64,000 nucleotides of DNA, taken from assembly GCA_017883205.1 (NCBI GenBank), contig JADGNZ010000007.1, forward strand, positions 99,414 to 163,413, read 5' to 3'. How positions within the stretch are numbered: the stretch's first letter is position 1; the number at the start of each line of letters is the position of its first letter. The notes below the pieces were generated by a model, which saw nothing but the letters and a program-made list of their open reading frames with translations, did no database searches and had not been told where the DNA came from. This DNA comes from Thermoanaerobaculia bacterium. Its GTDB lineage: Bacteria; Acidobacteriota; Thermoanaerobaculia; Gp7-AA8. A program made the translations under genes and the position numbers. Positions 35,005 to 43,348 of this stretch are shown one piece after another.

Positions 35005-35231
35005 GCATTCCTCATCCGCGCACGCCGGAAGACCTCATCGCCATCAATCGCTCTGCTCCGGCCGGCCTCAAACTCAGCGTAGCGAGCTTCGGCTTCTTCG
35101 GCCCAGAGCTGGTCGTATTCTTCTTCGGAAAGATCGTCGAGACTTTCCAGGAGAGACTTCGCGAGGTTTGCTCGGGAGTGACGATCGAGAAGAAGCGCCT
35201 CGGATTCGATCTCTTTCAGCTTGCGAGCCAT
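35001..35231 (-). CDS. Addiction-module antitoxin (unstable antitoxin family)
   Basis: 76 aa with the compact all-helical pattern of PF09720-type antitoxins: IESEALLLDRHSRANLAKSLLESLD then WAEEAEARYAEFEAGRSRAIDGDEVFRRAR. It lies directly upstream of the ParE-type toxin with a 4-bp overlap. A TAAGCT hexamer 6 nt before the ATG could be a weak -10. Confidence 0.88.
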   Translation of the reverse strand: MARKLKEIESEALLLDRHSRANLAKSLLESLDDLSEEEYDQLWAEEAEARYAEFEAGRSRAIDGDEVFRRARMRNA

Positions 35232-35240
35232 GGCGTTAGC

Positions 35241-35720
35241 TTACGCCCTCACGTAGTGGCACGTATACCCATGCGGATGCCGCTGCAAATAGTCCTGGTG
35301 GAAGTCCTCGGCTTCATAGAAATTCGTGAATGGGACGATCTCGGTCACGATCGGGCGTGGCCACTTTGCTTGCGCGCGTTGCTTCGCGGACTCGGCGGCG
35401 ATGCGCTGGGCGTCGTCGTGATAGAAAATCGCCGAGCGGTATTGCGTGCCGACGTCGTTGCCCTGGCGGTTGGCGGTCGTCGGATCGTGCAGGCGGAAGA
35501 AGAAGTCGAGGATCTCGCCGAAGGTGATCTTCGAAGGATCGAACACGATCTGCAGCGACTCAGCGTGGCCGGTTTTGCCTTTCTTCACGTTCTCATAGCG
35601 CGGGTTGGCGAGCGTGCCACCGGCGTAACCGACGGTCGTGTCGATCACGCCGGGCAGTTTGCGTACGAGCTCCTCGACACCCCAGAAGCATCCGCCGGCG
35701 AGCGTTGCGGTCTCGGTCAT
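35241..35720 (-). CDS. msrA: Peptide methionine sulfoxide reductase A
   Basis: 159 aa. The catalytic GGCFWG (Cys11) is at the N-terminus as usual; [43 protein letters not shown] and [12 protein letters not shown] complete the family pattern. It reduces the S epimer of methionine sulfoxide. The start at 35720 overlaps the stop of msrB. There is no signal peptide, so the enzyme should be cytosolic. A longer open frame upstream only shadows msrB in another frame. Confidence 0.96.
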   Translation of the reverse strand: MTETATLAGGCFWGVEELVRKLPGVIDTTVGYAGGTLANPRYENVKKGKTGHAESLQIVFDPSKITFGEILDFFFRLHDPTTANRQGNDVGTQYRSAIFYHDDAQRIAAESAKQRAQAKWPRPIVTEIVPFTNFYEAEDFHQDYLQRHPHGYTCHYVRA

Positions 35721-36313
35721 TTCTTTGTCGCCGCCTTTCCGAACAGCGGGAGGTACTCGCCGTAGCCCTCGGCTTCGAGCTTGTCGACCGGGATGAAGCG
35801 GAGCGACGCGGAGTTCATGCAGTAACGCTGTCCGGTCGGCGCGGGTCCGTCGTCGAACACGTGGCCCAGGTGCGAGTCGGCGTGTTTGGAGCGGACTTCG
35901 GTGCGGGACATGAAGAACTTGCGATCGGTCTTCGTCACGACGTTCTTCGGCTCGAGCGGACGGGTGAAGCTGGGCCAGCCGGTGCCGGACTCGAACTTGT
36001 CGAGCGAGCTGAAGAGAGGCTCGCCGCTGACTATGTCGACGTAGATGCCGGCAGCGTGGTTGTCTGCGTACTGGTTGCGGAAAGGCGGCTCGGTCCCTTC
36101 GTGCTGGGTTACTTCGTACTGCTCGGGCGTGAGGCGCTTCTTCAGCTCCGCATCGGAAGGCTTGTGATAGTTCTCCATCTTGTCTCCTTTGGTGTGGACC
36201 TGGGGACTGGCGGGGGCGGCGGTGACGGGGTGTTGCATCATGCCGTTGACGAGGACCGTAACGATGACGGTCCCTGCCGCGATCGGCAGCCACTTTTTCC
36301 ATATCGTGCTCAT
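35717..36313 (-). CDS. msrB: Membrane-anchored peptide methionine sulfoxide reductase B
   Basis: 198 aa, with AAGGAG before the ATG. Residues 9-25 form an N-terminal membrane helix or signal anchor ([19 protein letters not shown]); the MsrB domain begins near 50. [44 protein letters not shown] (catalytic Cys165) are intact. The two CxxC zinc motifs are missing, so it is a zinc-free MsrB. It reduces the R epimer, probably in the periplasm. It is coupled to msrA, whose product lacks an export signal. Confidence 0.94.
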   Translation of the reverse strand: MSTIWKKWLPIAAGTVIVTVLVNGMMQHPVTAAPASPQVHTKGDKMENYHKPSDAELKKRLTPEQYEVTQHEGTEPPFRNQYADNHAAGIYVDIVSGEPLFSSLDKFESGTGWPSFTRPLEPKNVVTKTDRKFFMSRTEVRSKHADSHLGHVFDDGPAPTGQRYCMNSASLRFIPVDKLEAEGYGEYLPLFGKAATKK

Positions 36314-36367
36314 GGGATGCTCCTTGTGCAGAGTACGAAACCGGAGCGGGTGGCGGATTCGTTCCCG

Positions 36368-36427
36368 ACGTAGGTCGGACTCTCCAGTCCGACTGCACGT
36401 GATGTCGGACTAGAGAGTCCGACCTAC
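36368..36427. repeat. Inverted repeat GTAGGTCGGACTCTCC
   Basis: GTAGGTCGGACTCTC on the left and GAGAGTCCGACCTAC on the right, with a second pair (AGTCCGAC / GTCGGACT) inside, make a long hairpin right after the nadB stop and before msrB. It may terminate nadB. The GTAGGTCGGACT word is a repeat type seen in many genomes. Confidence 0.85.
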
Positions 36428-36428
36428 G

Positions 36429-38138
36429 TCAATCGCGTCGGAAATGCGCCCCACGCGAAACAGGATTCCGCAGCGCCGCGCTCGACACGATCATAGCCAT
36501 CTGCTGGCCGTGGAAGAGCTCGACGATCGCAGTGCTGATCGTCGACTCGTGGTAGTACTTCGTCAGGCGGCTGCCAAGCTCGCGCATGTCGGCGACGCTC
36601 CGTTTCAGGCGCTCGTACGTGCGCACGATCCCGACGTAGTTCCACATCGTGTGTTGGATCGTCGTCCAGTCCTGAAGGATCAAAGCGGGGTCTTCCATGT
36701 TCTGGCTGCCGGGTGGCCGCCAGTCGGGGATCGAGTGCAGGAGGGCGTCAGGGATCGCTCCGATGCCGGGTATGCGCGACGAATATGACAGGCGCACGGC
36801 CGGCGCGTCGCCGAGGCGGGCGCGGCGGGGAATCGGACCGGTTGCGGCCTCCACTGGCGTCGTCGACGCTTCGTACTTGTTGCGGATCGAGGCAGCGGCG
36901 AAGTATCCCCAGGTCAGGCCTTCCAGAAGTGACGTCGAGGCCAGACGATTACCGCCGTGAAGTCCGGTACACGAGGTCTCGCCGATCGCGTAGAGCCGTT
37001 CCAGCGTCGACTCTCCGACGTTGTTGGCGAGGATGCCGCCGCAGAAATAGTGTGCGGCCGGGACAACGGGAATCGGATCGCGCTCGATATCGACGCCGAT
37101 GTCGGCGCAGGCTTTGCGGATGTTCGGGAAGCGCTCGGCGATCGGTTCGTGGCCGTGGTAGAAGTTGGCCAGGTCGAGATAGACGAATTCGTCCTTGGTC
37201 GTCGTCAACTCTTCCACGATGGCGCGCGCAACGACGTCGCGGGGAGCGAGATCTTTCAGCACCGGCGAGTACTTCTCCATGAAGTACTCCCCCTTCTGAT
37301 TGCGCAGTCTCGCCCCCTCGCCGCGCAACGCCTCGGAGATCAGGTAGTGATTGGCCTTCTTGTCGGCCAGCGCGGTGGGGTGGAACTGCACGTACTCGGC
37401 GTTCATGATCCGCGCGCCGGCGCGCTGGGCCATGACAACGCCGTCGCCGATGGCGCTGCGGGTGTTGGTCGTGTGCAGGTAGATCTGCCCGATGCCACCC
37501 GTCGCCAGGATCGTGAAGTCGCTGAAGATCGTGAAGACCTCGTTCGTCCGGTTGTCGAGCAGATACGCGCCGGCGCACTCGTTGGTGAGGCCGTAGCGGA
37601 CCTGAATGTCGGTAGGGTGATGTTGCGTCGTCAGCAGATCGATGGCCGTCATCTCCGTAACGAGCGTGATGTTCGGCTCGCTGCGGACGCGGTTGAGGAG
37701 CGACGTCTCGATGGCGCGGCCGGTGGCGTCGCCGGCGTGAATGATGCGCGGCAGCGAGTGTGCTCCCTCCTGCGTCAGATCGAGCTCACCCTCCTCGCTG
37801 ACGGAGAACGGGACGTGCATCTCGTCGAGCAGCAGCTCCTTGACGACGCGCGGCCCTTCCTCGGCAAGGAAGCGTACGGCTTCCTCATTCGAGAGTCCGG
37901 CACCGGCGGCAATCACGTCCTCAATGAGCTTCGCGGGTGAGTCGCCCTCGCCTTCGTAGATGATCCCGCCCTGGGCCCAGAACGTATTGCAGTCCTTCGG
38001 ATCGGCGGCCTTGGTGACGAGCAGGACACGTATGCCGGCCTTGGCCAGGCAGAATGAGGCTGTCAGTCCGGCGATCCCGGTGCCGACGACGAGGGCAGGA
38101 TAGTGATCGCGGTTTTTGAGCGCAGGCACGCGGCGCAT
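36429..38138 (-). CDS. nadB: L-aspartate oxidase
   Basis: 569 aa from the ATG at 38138; a TTG 12 bp upstream is possible. The dinucleotide-binding motif GTGIAGLTASF is near the N-terminus. HPTALADKKANHYLISEALRGEGA, RDVVARAIVEEL, HYFCGGILANNVGEST and GETSCTGLHGGNRLASTSLLEG are L-aspartate oxidase / succinate dehydrogenase flavoprotein marks. It oxidises aspartate to iminoaspartate for NAD synthesis. nadA and nadC are not in the window. A hairpin follows the stop. Confidence 0.93.
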   Translation of the reverse strand: MRRVPALKNRDHYPALVVGTGIAGLTASFCLAKAGIRVLLVTKAADPKDCNTFWAQGGIIYEGEGDSPAKLIEDVIAAGAGLSNEEAVRFLAEEGPRVVKELLLDEMHVPFSVSEEGELDLTQEGAHSLPRIIHAGDATGRAIETSLLNRVRSEPNITLVTEMTAIDLLTTQHHPTDIQVRYGLTNECAGAYLLDNRTNEVFTIFSDFTILATGGIGQIYLHTTNTRSAIGDGVVMAQRAGARIMNAEYVQFHPTALADKKANHYLISEALRGEGARLRNQKGEYFMEKYSPVLKDLAPRDVVARAIVEELTTTKDEFVYLDLANFYHGHEPIAERFPNIRKACADIGVDIERDPIPVVPAAHYFCGGILANNVGESTLERLYAIGETSCTGLHGGNRLASTSLLEGLTWGYFAAASIRNKYEASTTPVEAATGPIPRRARLGDAPAVRLSYSSRIPGIGAIPDALLHSIPDWRPPGSQNMEDPALILQDWTTIQHTMWNYVGIVRTYERLKRSVADMRELGSRLTKYYHESTISTAIVELFHGQQMAMIVSSAALRNPVSRGAHFRRD

Positions 38139-38165
38139 TGTAGTGGGCAAAGGGCGGCTGCGCCG

Positions 38166-38242
38166 CGTTGTCGGTTGTCGGTTATCGGTTCTGGATAGCT
38201 TGCAGACGTCTCACTGACAACGACAACCGACAACCGACAACG
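38166..38242. repeat. Inverted repeat, GTTGTCGGTTGTC family (copy 2)
   Basis: GTTGTCGGTTGTCGGTTATC on the left and GACAACCGACAACCGACAAC on the right flank about 30 bp. It lies between the nadB start and a 28-codon reading frame. Same family as 30289-30356. Confidence 0.8.
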
Positions 38243-38245
38243 TCT

Positions 38246-38332
38246 TCACGCCGTGTCGGTAGCCGCATCATGCTCCGCGAAGAGCTTGTCGCACATCGCA
38301 CATCTGATGTTTGGATCACCAGCCGTTGTCAT
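38246..38332 (-). CDS. Possible 28-aa CxxC micropeptide
   Basis: ATG at 38332 with GGAG six bases upstream, and a TGA stop at 38246. The product has a central RCAMCDKLFAEHD segment: a CxxC pair and a nearby His, as in small zinc-binding peptides. Support is the ribosome site, codon use and the motif; no family was recognised. It ends at the edge of the inverted repeat, which could be its terminator. Confidence 0.4.
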   Translation of the reverse strand: MTTAGDPNIRCAMCDKLFAEHDAATDTA

Positions 38333-38500
38333 CGGGTTCTCCAGGCGCCTGCAAGAGTAAAGCGGCATACTTTGTTGTTGAGCCCCACGCTCGCTGGAAT
38401 ACTGAGGTCAGTCACGGCTCCACTCCGTCGATTCCGGCCAGTTTTCTACCAAAATCAGGTGATTCTGACCCTCCGACGGCCCCTCGGTCGATTTCAAATT

Positions 38501-38836
38501 TGAGTACGGACTCAAAAAATATGAGTCCGTACTCAAAAAACATGAGTACCGACTCACCGGATTTGAGTCTGGACTCGAAGAATGTGAGTCCGGGCTCAAA
38601 GAATATGAGTACCGACTCACGAAACTTGAGTACCGGCTCAAACGTTGTGAGTCCGGACTCATGTCACTTGAGTACCGACTCACGAGATGTGAGTACCGGC
38701 TCACCGGACCTGAGTACGGACTCAGATGATGTGAGTACCGACTCATCGGACGTGAGTACGGACTCAGATGATGTGAGTACCGACTCATCGGTTTTGAGTC
38801 GCTACTCGAAGGGTCTGACTCCGCACTCACGGGACG
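38501..38836. repeat. Tandem 21-bp array 3 (16 palindromic units, no indels)
   Basis: Sixteen units of exactly 21 bp. Each starts with TGAGT-N4-ACTCA or a one-base variant, and the remaining 7 bp are variable. The four central bases are mostly ACCG, ACGG or CCGG. The last unit starts at 38816, exactly 15 periods after the first. The array ends 45 bp past the stop of the ABC permease gene. Frames that avoid the TGA read as DS-rich heptads but have no start or ribosome site. The layout looks like a row of operator sites on one face of the helix, or of 5-bp-stem tetraloop hairpins in RNA. Confidence 0.95.
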
Positions 38837-38880
38837 AGGATGGCGACGCGATTGCCCGTTGCCGGGACGTCAGTTGACTC

Positions 38881-40143
38881 TCACGCTATCTCCCACCGTT
38901 TCGTCAATTGCCTTGCCGCGATGAAGAACACGATTCCCCATCCGATCAGAACGGCGGCCGGCAAGACGATCGAGGTCAGAGGCAGCTCCCGCCAGAAGAC
39001 GTTCGTGAAGCCGTCGATTGCCCATGAATTGAAGAGCACCAGCCCCGCTTTCTGCAATCCGGCGGGCATGAGGAAGCGTGGGAACATCGAGCCTCCGATT
39101 GCTGACAACGAAAGCACGACGAGCGTCGACATCGCTCCGAGCTGTGCTCGCGTGCGGCAGATCGAGGCGAGAAGAAGTCCGAACGCCGACGTCGCCAGCG
39201 ACGTCGAGAGAGCCATGATCAGGAAGCCGCCGATGTGCTGGAAGAGTTGCAGCCGGAACACGAGTGCTCCCCAGAGAAACATCACACACATCTGCGTGAA
39301 ACCGAGCATCCAGAGGTAGGCGAGCTTGCCCAGGAGGAGTTGGGTCAGGGTGAGGCGCGTGGTGAGAATGCGGTCGAGCGTGCCGCTCTCATTCTCTTCG
39401 AGCAGCGCGCCGCCCGCGTTCGACGCCGTGAAGAGCAGAAACATGACACCGATGCCGGCAGCGTAGAGCGCGGCAATTACGTTGGCTTTGTTCTGGCCGA
39501 TGATGTCGGTCGTCTCAATACGGATGATCGAGTCCCCGCGCGGCGCCGCCGCCGCAGGCGTCCGCGCGTTGAAAGCCCGATAGCCCTTCATGTTCTGATC
39601 GATATTCGTCTTCTGCTGCGTGGTCAGACCGCCGCTCCAGCGATCGACTTCGCTGACGCCGGCGTTCATCATCATCTCCGGCATCGACATCATCATCGTC
39701 TTCTGCAGCAGCCCTCCGACGACCTGGTCCGCGATGGGATCCGCCGAGTCGGAGAGCAGGCGAAATGCCGGGCCGCTGTTGGGCGCGTCAAAACGAATCT
39801 GCGTCGTGCCGAAGCCTTTCGGGATGATCAGCGCTACAGGCGCATCTCCCGCTCGGACGGTCGCTTCCGCTGACTGTGCATCGAACGGAGTGGTGCTCTT
39901 CTTCGGCGTCAGCACGACATCAAGGGCCGATTCGCGGCGCAGCGCGTCGATGAGCCGGCGCGACGTATCGCTGCGATCGAGATCGGCGATCAGAACCGTC
40001 GTCTTCGGCGTCTTTGACTTCTGCGCGCCGAAGATTCCGGCAAAGATCGAGAAGAAGACGATCGGTACGATGAAACTGAGCATGAGCGCCGAGCGGTCGC
40101 GGCGGAGATTGAGCCATCCGGCTCGGACGACAGAGGCGATCAT
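38881..40143 (-). CDS. ABC-2 type permease
   Basis: 420 aa. An N-terminal helix (about 18-38, LMLSFIVPIVFFSIFAGIF) is followed by a large extracytoplasmic domain (about 45-225). Five C-terminal helices follow (VIAALYAAGIGVMFLLFTASNAGGALLEENESGTLDRILTTRLTLTQLLLGK, typical of ABC2_membrane_3). It partners the ATPase encoded just upstream with a 4-bp overlap. It probably exports a drug, lipid or ion. Array 3 follows its stop. Confidence 0.9.
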   Translation of the reverse strand: MIASVVRAGWLNLRRDRSALMLSFIVPIVFFSIFAGIFGAQKSKTPKTTVLIADLDRSDTSRRLIDALRRESALDVVLTPKKSTTPFDAQSAEATVRAGDAPVALIIPKGFGTTQIRFDAPNSGPAFRLLSDSADPIADQVVGGLLQKTMMMSMPEMMMNAGVSEVDRWSGGLTTQQKTNIDQNMKGYRAFNARTPAAAAPRGDSIIRIETTDIIGQNKANVIAALYAAGIGVMFLLFTASNAGGALLEENESGTLDRILTTRLTLTQLLLGKLAYLWMLGFTQMCVMFLWGALVFRLQLFQHIGGFLIMALSTSLATSAFGLLLASICRTRAQLGAMSTLVVLSLSAIGGSMFPRFLMPAGLQKAGLVLFNSWAIDGFTNVFWRELPLTSIVLPAAVLIGWGIVFFIAARQLTKRWEIA

Positions 40144-41012
40144 TCGCGTAAACCCCTTCCGGTAAGGTGAAGAAAGACTTTTTCGAGCGACGGCGACTTC
40201 ATTGTCAGGTCGCGAATCGCGCTTCCATGAGATTCCGCTTCGCGCATGATGCGCGGCATTTCCGCGGCGTCGTCGATGAGGTGCGTGACCTGGGTGCCGT
40301 CGGCAAACGAGACGACGACTTCGCGCTTGGTGCCGATCGTGTCGCGCACCAGCTCATCTTTCGTGCCGGTGGCAATGACACGGCCGACATCCATGACCGC
40401 GATGCGGTCGCAAAGCCGCTCCGCCTCTTCCATGTAGTGTGTCGTGTAAATGAGCGAAACCCCCTCGGCGCGCAGAGCTTCGATCATCTGATAGATCCGC
40501 TCGCGCGACTGTGGATCGACGCCAACCGTCGGTTCGTCGAGAAGCAGAATGCGCGGCCGGTGCAGCACGCCGGCGGCCATGTTCAGCCGCCGCTTCATGC
40601 CGCCGGAGAAAGTCTTCACCGGTTCGTTGGCGCGATCGGTCAACGCAGCCCATTCGAGTGAGCGTGTCATCGCCTCGGCAAGCGCGTTCCCGCGGAGCCC
40701 GAGGTAGCGGCCGAAGACGGAGAGGTTCTCGCGTGATGTGAGATTCGGATAGAGCGCGATCTCCTGTGGGACGACGCCGGCTTCGGAGCGCGCGTCGGTG
40801 TCGCCCGCGGCGGCAGGCTGGCCGAAGATCGACACCGTTCCGCTATCGGGACGTACGCGGCCCATGATCGTGCGGACGAGCGTCGATTTGCCAGCGCCGT
40901 TCGGGCCGAGGAGGCCGAGAACTTCGGCGTCGCGAAGCTCGAGCGAAACACCGTCGAGCGCCCGCCGGGATGCGAACGTCTTCACGACGTTCTCGATTTG
41001 TAATGGATACAT
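40140..41012 (-). CDS. ABC transporter ATP-binding protein
   Basis: 290 aa. Walker A GPNGAGKST is at 36-44, signature SGGMKRR, Walker B RILLLDEPTVGVDP and the switch His in IYTTHYMEEAERL are all intact. The C-terminal extension resembles NatA/DrrA-type exporters. It powers the ABC-2 permease encoded next (ATGA-type overlap). A TAGATT box lies 6 nt before the ATG. Confidence 0.95.
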   Translation of the reverse strand: MYPLQIENVVKTFASRRALDGVSLELRDAEVLGLLGPNGAGKSTLVRTIMGRVRPDSGTVSIFGQPAAAGDTDARSEAGVVPQEIALYPNLTSRENLSVFGRYLGLRGNALAEAMTRSLEWAALTDRANEPVKTFSGGMKRRLNMAAGVLHRPRILLLDEPTVGVDPQSRERIYQMIEALRAEGVSLIYTTHYMEEAERLCDRIAVMDVGRVIATGTKDELVRDTIGTKREVVVSFADGTQVTHLIDDAAEMPRIMREAESHGSAIRDLTMKSPSLEKVFLHLTGRGLRE

Positions 41013-41018
41013 GCCAGC

Positions 41019-41024
41019 AATCTA
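41019..41024 (-). promoter_or_regulatory. -10 box TAGATT 6 nt before the ABC ATPase gene
   Basis: TAGATT on the minus strand, 6 nt from the ATG at 41012; the gap GCTGGC has no Shine-Dalgarno. It is divergent to the hydrolase promoter. Confidence 0.4.
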
Positions 41025-41084
41025 CTCGGGGACTGCGGTTTTGTCCCCTGTCGAAAGTCATGAGTCCTGCATGACAAATGTGAG

Positions 41085-41090
41085 GATAAT
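41085..41090 (+). promoter_or_regulatory. -10 box GATAAT 6 nt before the hydrolase gene
   Basis: GATAAT then CGGCAC then ATG at 41097. No ribosome site in the gap. Confidence 0.4.
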
Positions 41091-41096
41091 CGGCAC

Positions 41097-42053
41097 ATGC
41101 GCACCGCAATCGTCATCGCTCTTCTGGCTTTCTCTGCCCTTGCTCAGCAGTCGTCCGCGCCGCCGCCGGCGATCAGCGCGGCTCCCGTCGACACATCGAT
41201 TCACAGCACGTTGTTGCTGCCGAAAGACACGACGCGAGTAATGCCGGTCGTGTTGCTGATCTCCGGCTCGGGGCCGACCGACCGCGACGGCAACTCGCCG
41301 ATGCTGCCCGGCAAGAACAACTCGCTGCGCATGCTGGCAGAAGGGCTGGCGATGAACGGAATTGCCTCGCTTCGCTACGACAAACGCGGCATCGGCGAGA
41401 GCGCGAAAGCGATGGTGTCCGAGGCTGACCTTCGCTTCGAGACCTATATCGATGACGCAGCCGCGTTCTGCGAGCAGTTGCGCGCGGACAAGCGATTTTC
41501 GTCAGTCATCATCGCCGGTCACAGCGAAGGCTCGCTGATCGGAATGGTTGCCGCAAAGAAGTGCGGCGCCTCGGGTTTCATCTCCATCGCCGGGATCGGC
41601 CGGCCTGCGGCAGACATTCTGCGCATTCAGCTCGCTGGAAAACTTCCTCCGGCACTGGCGACGCAAAGCGATGCGATTCTCAGGGATCTGGAAGCGGGAA
41701 AGACCACGGAGAAACCGCCGGTGGAGCTCCTCGCGCTCTATAGGCCGAGCGTGCAGCCGTACCTGATTTCGTGGTTTCGCTACGACCCCACGAAATCGAT
41801 CGCGGCGCTCAGCGTGCCTGTGTTGATCATCCAGGGAACGACCGACATCCAGGTCAGTGTCGATGACGCGAAGCGCCTTGCTGCCGCGAACCCTCGCGCG
41901 AAACTCCTCATCGTCGAAGGGATGAACCACGTCCTCAAGAGCGTTTCGTCAGACAAGACGAAGCAGATGGCGTCCTACGGCGATCCGAGTCTGATGCTCG
42001 CCCCCGACCTACTGATGAACATCGTCGATTTTGTGCGGAAGGCGGGGAAGTAG
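41097..42053 (+). CDS. Secreted alpha/beta hydrolase
   Basis: 318 aa with a short signal peptide (MRTAIVIALLAFSALA). The alpha/beta-hydrolase marks are LLISGSGPTDRDGN (oxyanion region), SLRYDKRGIGES, the nucleophile elbow GHSEGS, an acid near VLIIQGTTDIQ and a final GMNHVLK with the catalytic His. It probably acts on esters or peptides in the periplasm. Substrate unknown. Confidence 0.88.
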   Translation: MRTAIVIALLAFSALAQQSSAPPPAISAAPVDTSIHSTLLLPKDTTRVMPVVLLISGSGPTDRDGNSPMLPGKNNSLRMLAEGLAMNGIASLRYDKRGIGESAKAMVSEADLRFETYIDDAAAFCEQLRADKRFSSVIIAGHSEGSLIGMVAAKKCGASGFISIAGIGRPAADILRIQLAGKLPPALATQSDAILRDLEAGKTTEKPPVELLALYRPSVQPYLISWFRYDPTKSIAALSVPVLIIQGTTDIQVSVDDAKRLAAANPRAKLLIVEGMNHVLKSVSSDKTKQMASYGDPSLMLAPDLLMNIVDFVRKAGK

Positions 42054-42065
42054 GAGAATCGGGGA

Positions 42066-42314
42066 ATGAGCGAGCTCAAAACAGAAGAACCTGCGACACC
42101 GGTCTCGGATGAGAAGGAGGATCACTGGGCACATTACCGATCCATCCAGCTCACGCCGGAGCAGAAGGCGGCTGGTCGTGCTCGTATGCAGAAGGAGATC
42201 GACAAGGCTCGGGCCGCAGGTGTGTATGAAGGACTCTTGAAGTGGCAGGGAAAGGTTCACTGGGAAATCGATATCGACGAATTGCGTGAGGATCGCGAAT
42301 TTGATCGCGATTGA
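42066..42314 (+). CDS. Putative antitoxin of a PIN toxin
   Basis: 82 aa, charged and probably partly disordered (KTEEPATPVSDEKEDHWAHYRSIQ then RARMQKEIDKARAAG). It overlaps the PIN-domain gene by 29 bp and precedes it, the order of VapBC pairs. No DNA-binding domain is obvious. The antitoxin call rests on position and size. Confidence 0.6.
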   Translation: MSELKTEEPATPVSDEKEDHWAHYRSIQLTPEQKAAGRARMQKEIDKARAAGVYEGLLKWQGKVHWEIDIDELREDREFDRD

Positions 42315-42672
42315 CACGAGTTCCTTGCGGCGTTGGTCCCGAAACGAGCCGGGAATCGATGTCGCTCGGACAAGACAAGCCATCCTTTCTGACGAAGCGA
42401 TTCTGCCGCCGATCGTGCTCGCTGAGGCCCTCAGCAGTCCGGCAGTTGAACAGGAATTCATCGACTTCGTACTGACGCTCCCTCTCCTCGATATCGAAGA
42501 GGGCTACTGGCGGCGCGCTGGAGATCTGAGAAGGAGTTTCTTGCGTGATGGCTTCAAAGCCAAGCTCTCAGATGCTCTGATCGCTCAGGCCTGCATCGAC
42601 AAGGACATTCCCCTCATCACCCACGACGCCGACTTCCGTCACTTCCTGCGCGCCGGCCTCAAGCTCGCGTAG
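42286..42672 (+). CDS. vapC: PIN-domain (VapC-like) ribonuclease toxin
   Basis: 128 aa with a GTG start at 42286; a TTG at 42301 is also possible. PIN acidic residues are in IAIDTSSL (N-terminal Asp), PPIVLAEAL (Glu), KLSDALIAQAC (Asp) and ITHDADF (Asp), giving a complete active site for Mg-dependent RNA cleavage. Its 3' end overlaps the convergent DedA gene by 14 bp. Confidence 0.85.
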   Translation: MRIANLIAIDTSSLRRWSRNEPGIDVARTRQAILSDEAILPPIVLAEALSSPAVEQEFIDFVLTLPLLDIEEGYWRRAGDLRRSFLRDGFKAKLSDALIAQACIDKDIPLITHDADFRHFLRAGLKLA

Positions 42673-43306
42673 CTTCGGCGCGCTTCTGCATCCAGACCAT
42701 CACGCCGTAAAGCACGGCTACGACGACTGCGAAGCCGATGATCCACATCGATTTTGATGACAGAGCATTGCGAAGCGCATCGGGATCTTTCATCAGAGAC
42801 GGTTGATCGCCGAGAACGCGCATCCCGAACCAAGCCAGCGCGCCGTTGAAGAGGCCGGCGCCGAGAATCGTCATCAGTGAAAAGCGGCCGAACGGCATCC
42901 GGAAAAGGCCGGCCGGAATCGAGATCAGATGGCGGATTCCGGGCAGCAGGCGGGCTACGAAGATGCCGCCGGATCCGTACGCCTCGAACCATCGATCTGC
43001 AGCATCGATTCTTGACGGCGACATGAGCACAAATCGTCCATAGCGAGTCACAAGAGGCCGCCCCAGCTTGAACGCGATCCAATAGCTCGCGGCTGATCCA
43101 GCCAATGAACCGGCCGTCGCAGCGATGATGACGAGCGCGATGTTGAACCGTCCCTGCGACGCCCAATACGCGGCGGGAGGCATGACGACCTCGGCCGGGA
43201 TCGGCAGCGCGGTCGACTCGAACGCCATCATGATGAAGATGCCGAGGTAACCCCAGTCGAGGACAAACTGCATCCAGACGGAGAAGAAGTGATGGAACCA
43301 TTGCAT
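42659..43306 (-). CDS. DedA-family membrane protein
   Basis: 215 aa from the ATG at 43306. ESTALPIPAEVVMPPAAYWA and the G-x-R-F-x6-R motif region (VARLLPGIRHLISIPAGLFRM) are DedA/SNARE-associated-type marks, with about five membrane helices. The family moves undecaprenyl phosphate or phospholipids across the membrane. A TAGCAT box lies 8 nt before the ATG, divergent from the FAD-enzyme gene. Confidence 0.9.
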   Translation of the reverse strand: MQWFHHFFSVWMQFVLDWGYLGIFIMMAFESTALPIPAEVVMPPAAYWASQGRFNIALVIIAATAGSLAGSAASYWIAFKLGRPLVTRYGRFVLMSPSRIDAADRWFEAYGSGGIFVARLLPGIRHLISIPAGLFRMPFGRFSLMTILGAGLFNGALAWFGMRVLGDQPSLMKDPDALRNALSSKSMWIIGFAVVVAVLYGVMVWMQKRAEATRA

Positions 43307-43314
43307 GGGCGCGA

Positions 43315-43320
43315 ATGCTA
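43315..43320 (-). promoter_or_regulatory. -10 box TAGCAT 8 nt before the DedA gene
   Basis: TAGCAT on the minus strand; the gap to the ATG at 43306 is TCGCGCCC with no Shine-Dalgarno. It lies 16 bp from the divergent TACGAT box of the next gene. Confidence 0.4.
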
Positions 43321-43336
43321 ACCGAAAGGCCAGTGT

Positions 43337-43342
43337 TACGAT
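43337..43342 (+). promoter_or_regulatory. -10 box TACGAT 6 nt before the FAD-enzyme gene
   Basis: TACGAT then CGGTTC then ATG at 43349. No ribosome site. Confidence 0.35.
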
Positions 43343-43348
43343 CGGTTC

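Noticed and set aside
35241..36398. A 385-aa fusion containing MsrA
   Set aside because: The N-terminal part is an alternate frame of msrB with no family match. The MsrA start at 35720 overlaps the msrB stop, as expected for coupled genes.
36314..38245. NAD-related riboswitch (NAD-I/II type) before nadB
   Set aside because: The stretch before nadB is an inverted repeat of a dispersed family, and no conserved riboswitch core was recognised.
38501..38836. CRISPR array
   Set aside because: Repeat (14 bp) and spacer (7 bp) are far too short, there are no cas genes, and the core is a direct palindrome with no unique spacers of 26 bp or more. The same holds for the other three arrays.
38311..38877. 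Frames across array 3 encoding Asp/Ser-rich or Tyr/Ser-rich heptads
   Set aside because: Same cause as array 1: period divisible by three. No start with ribosome site; dyad symmetry explains the pattern better than protein coding.
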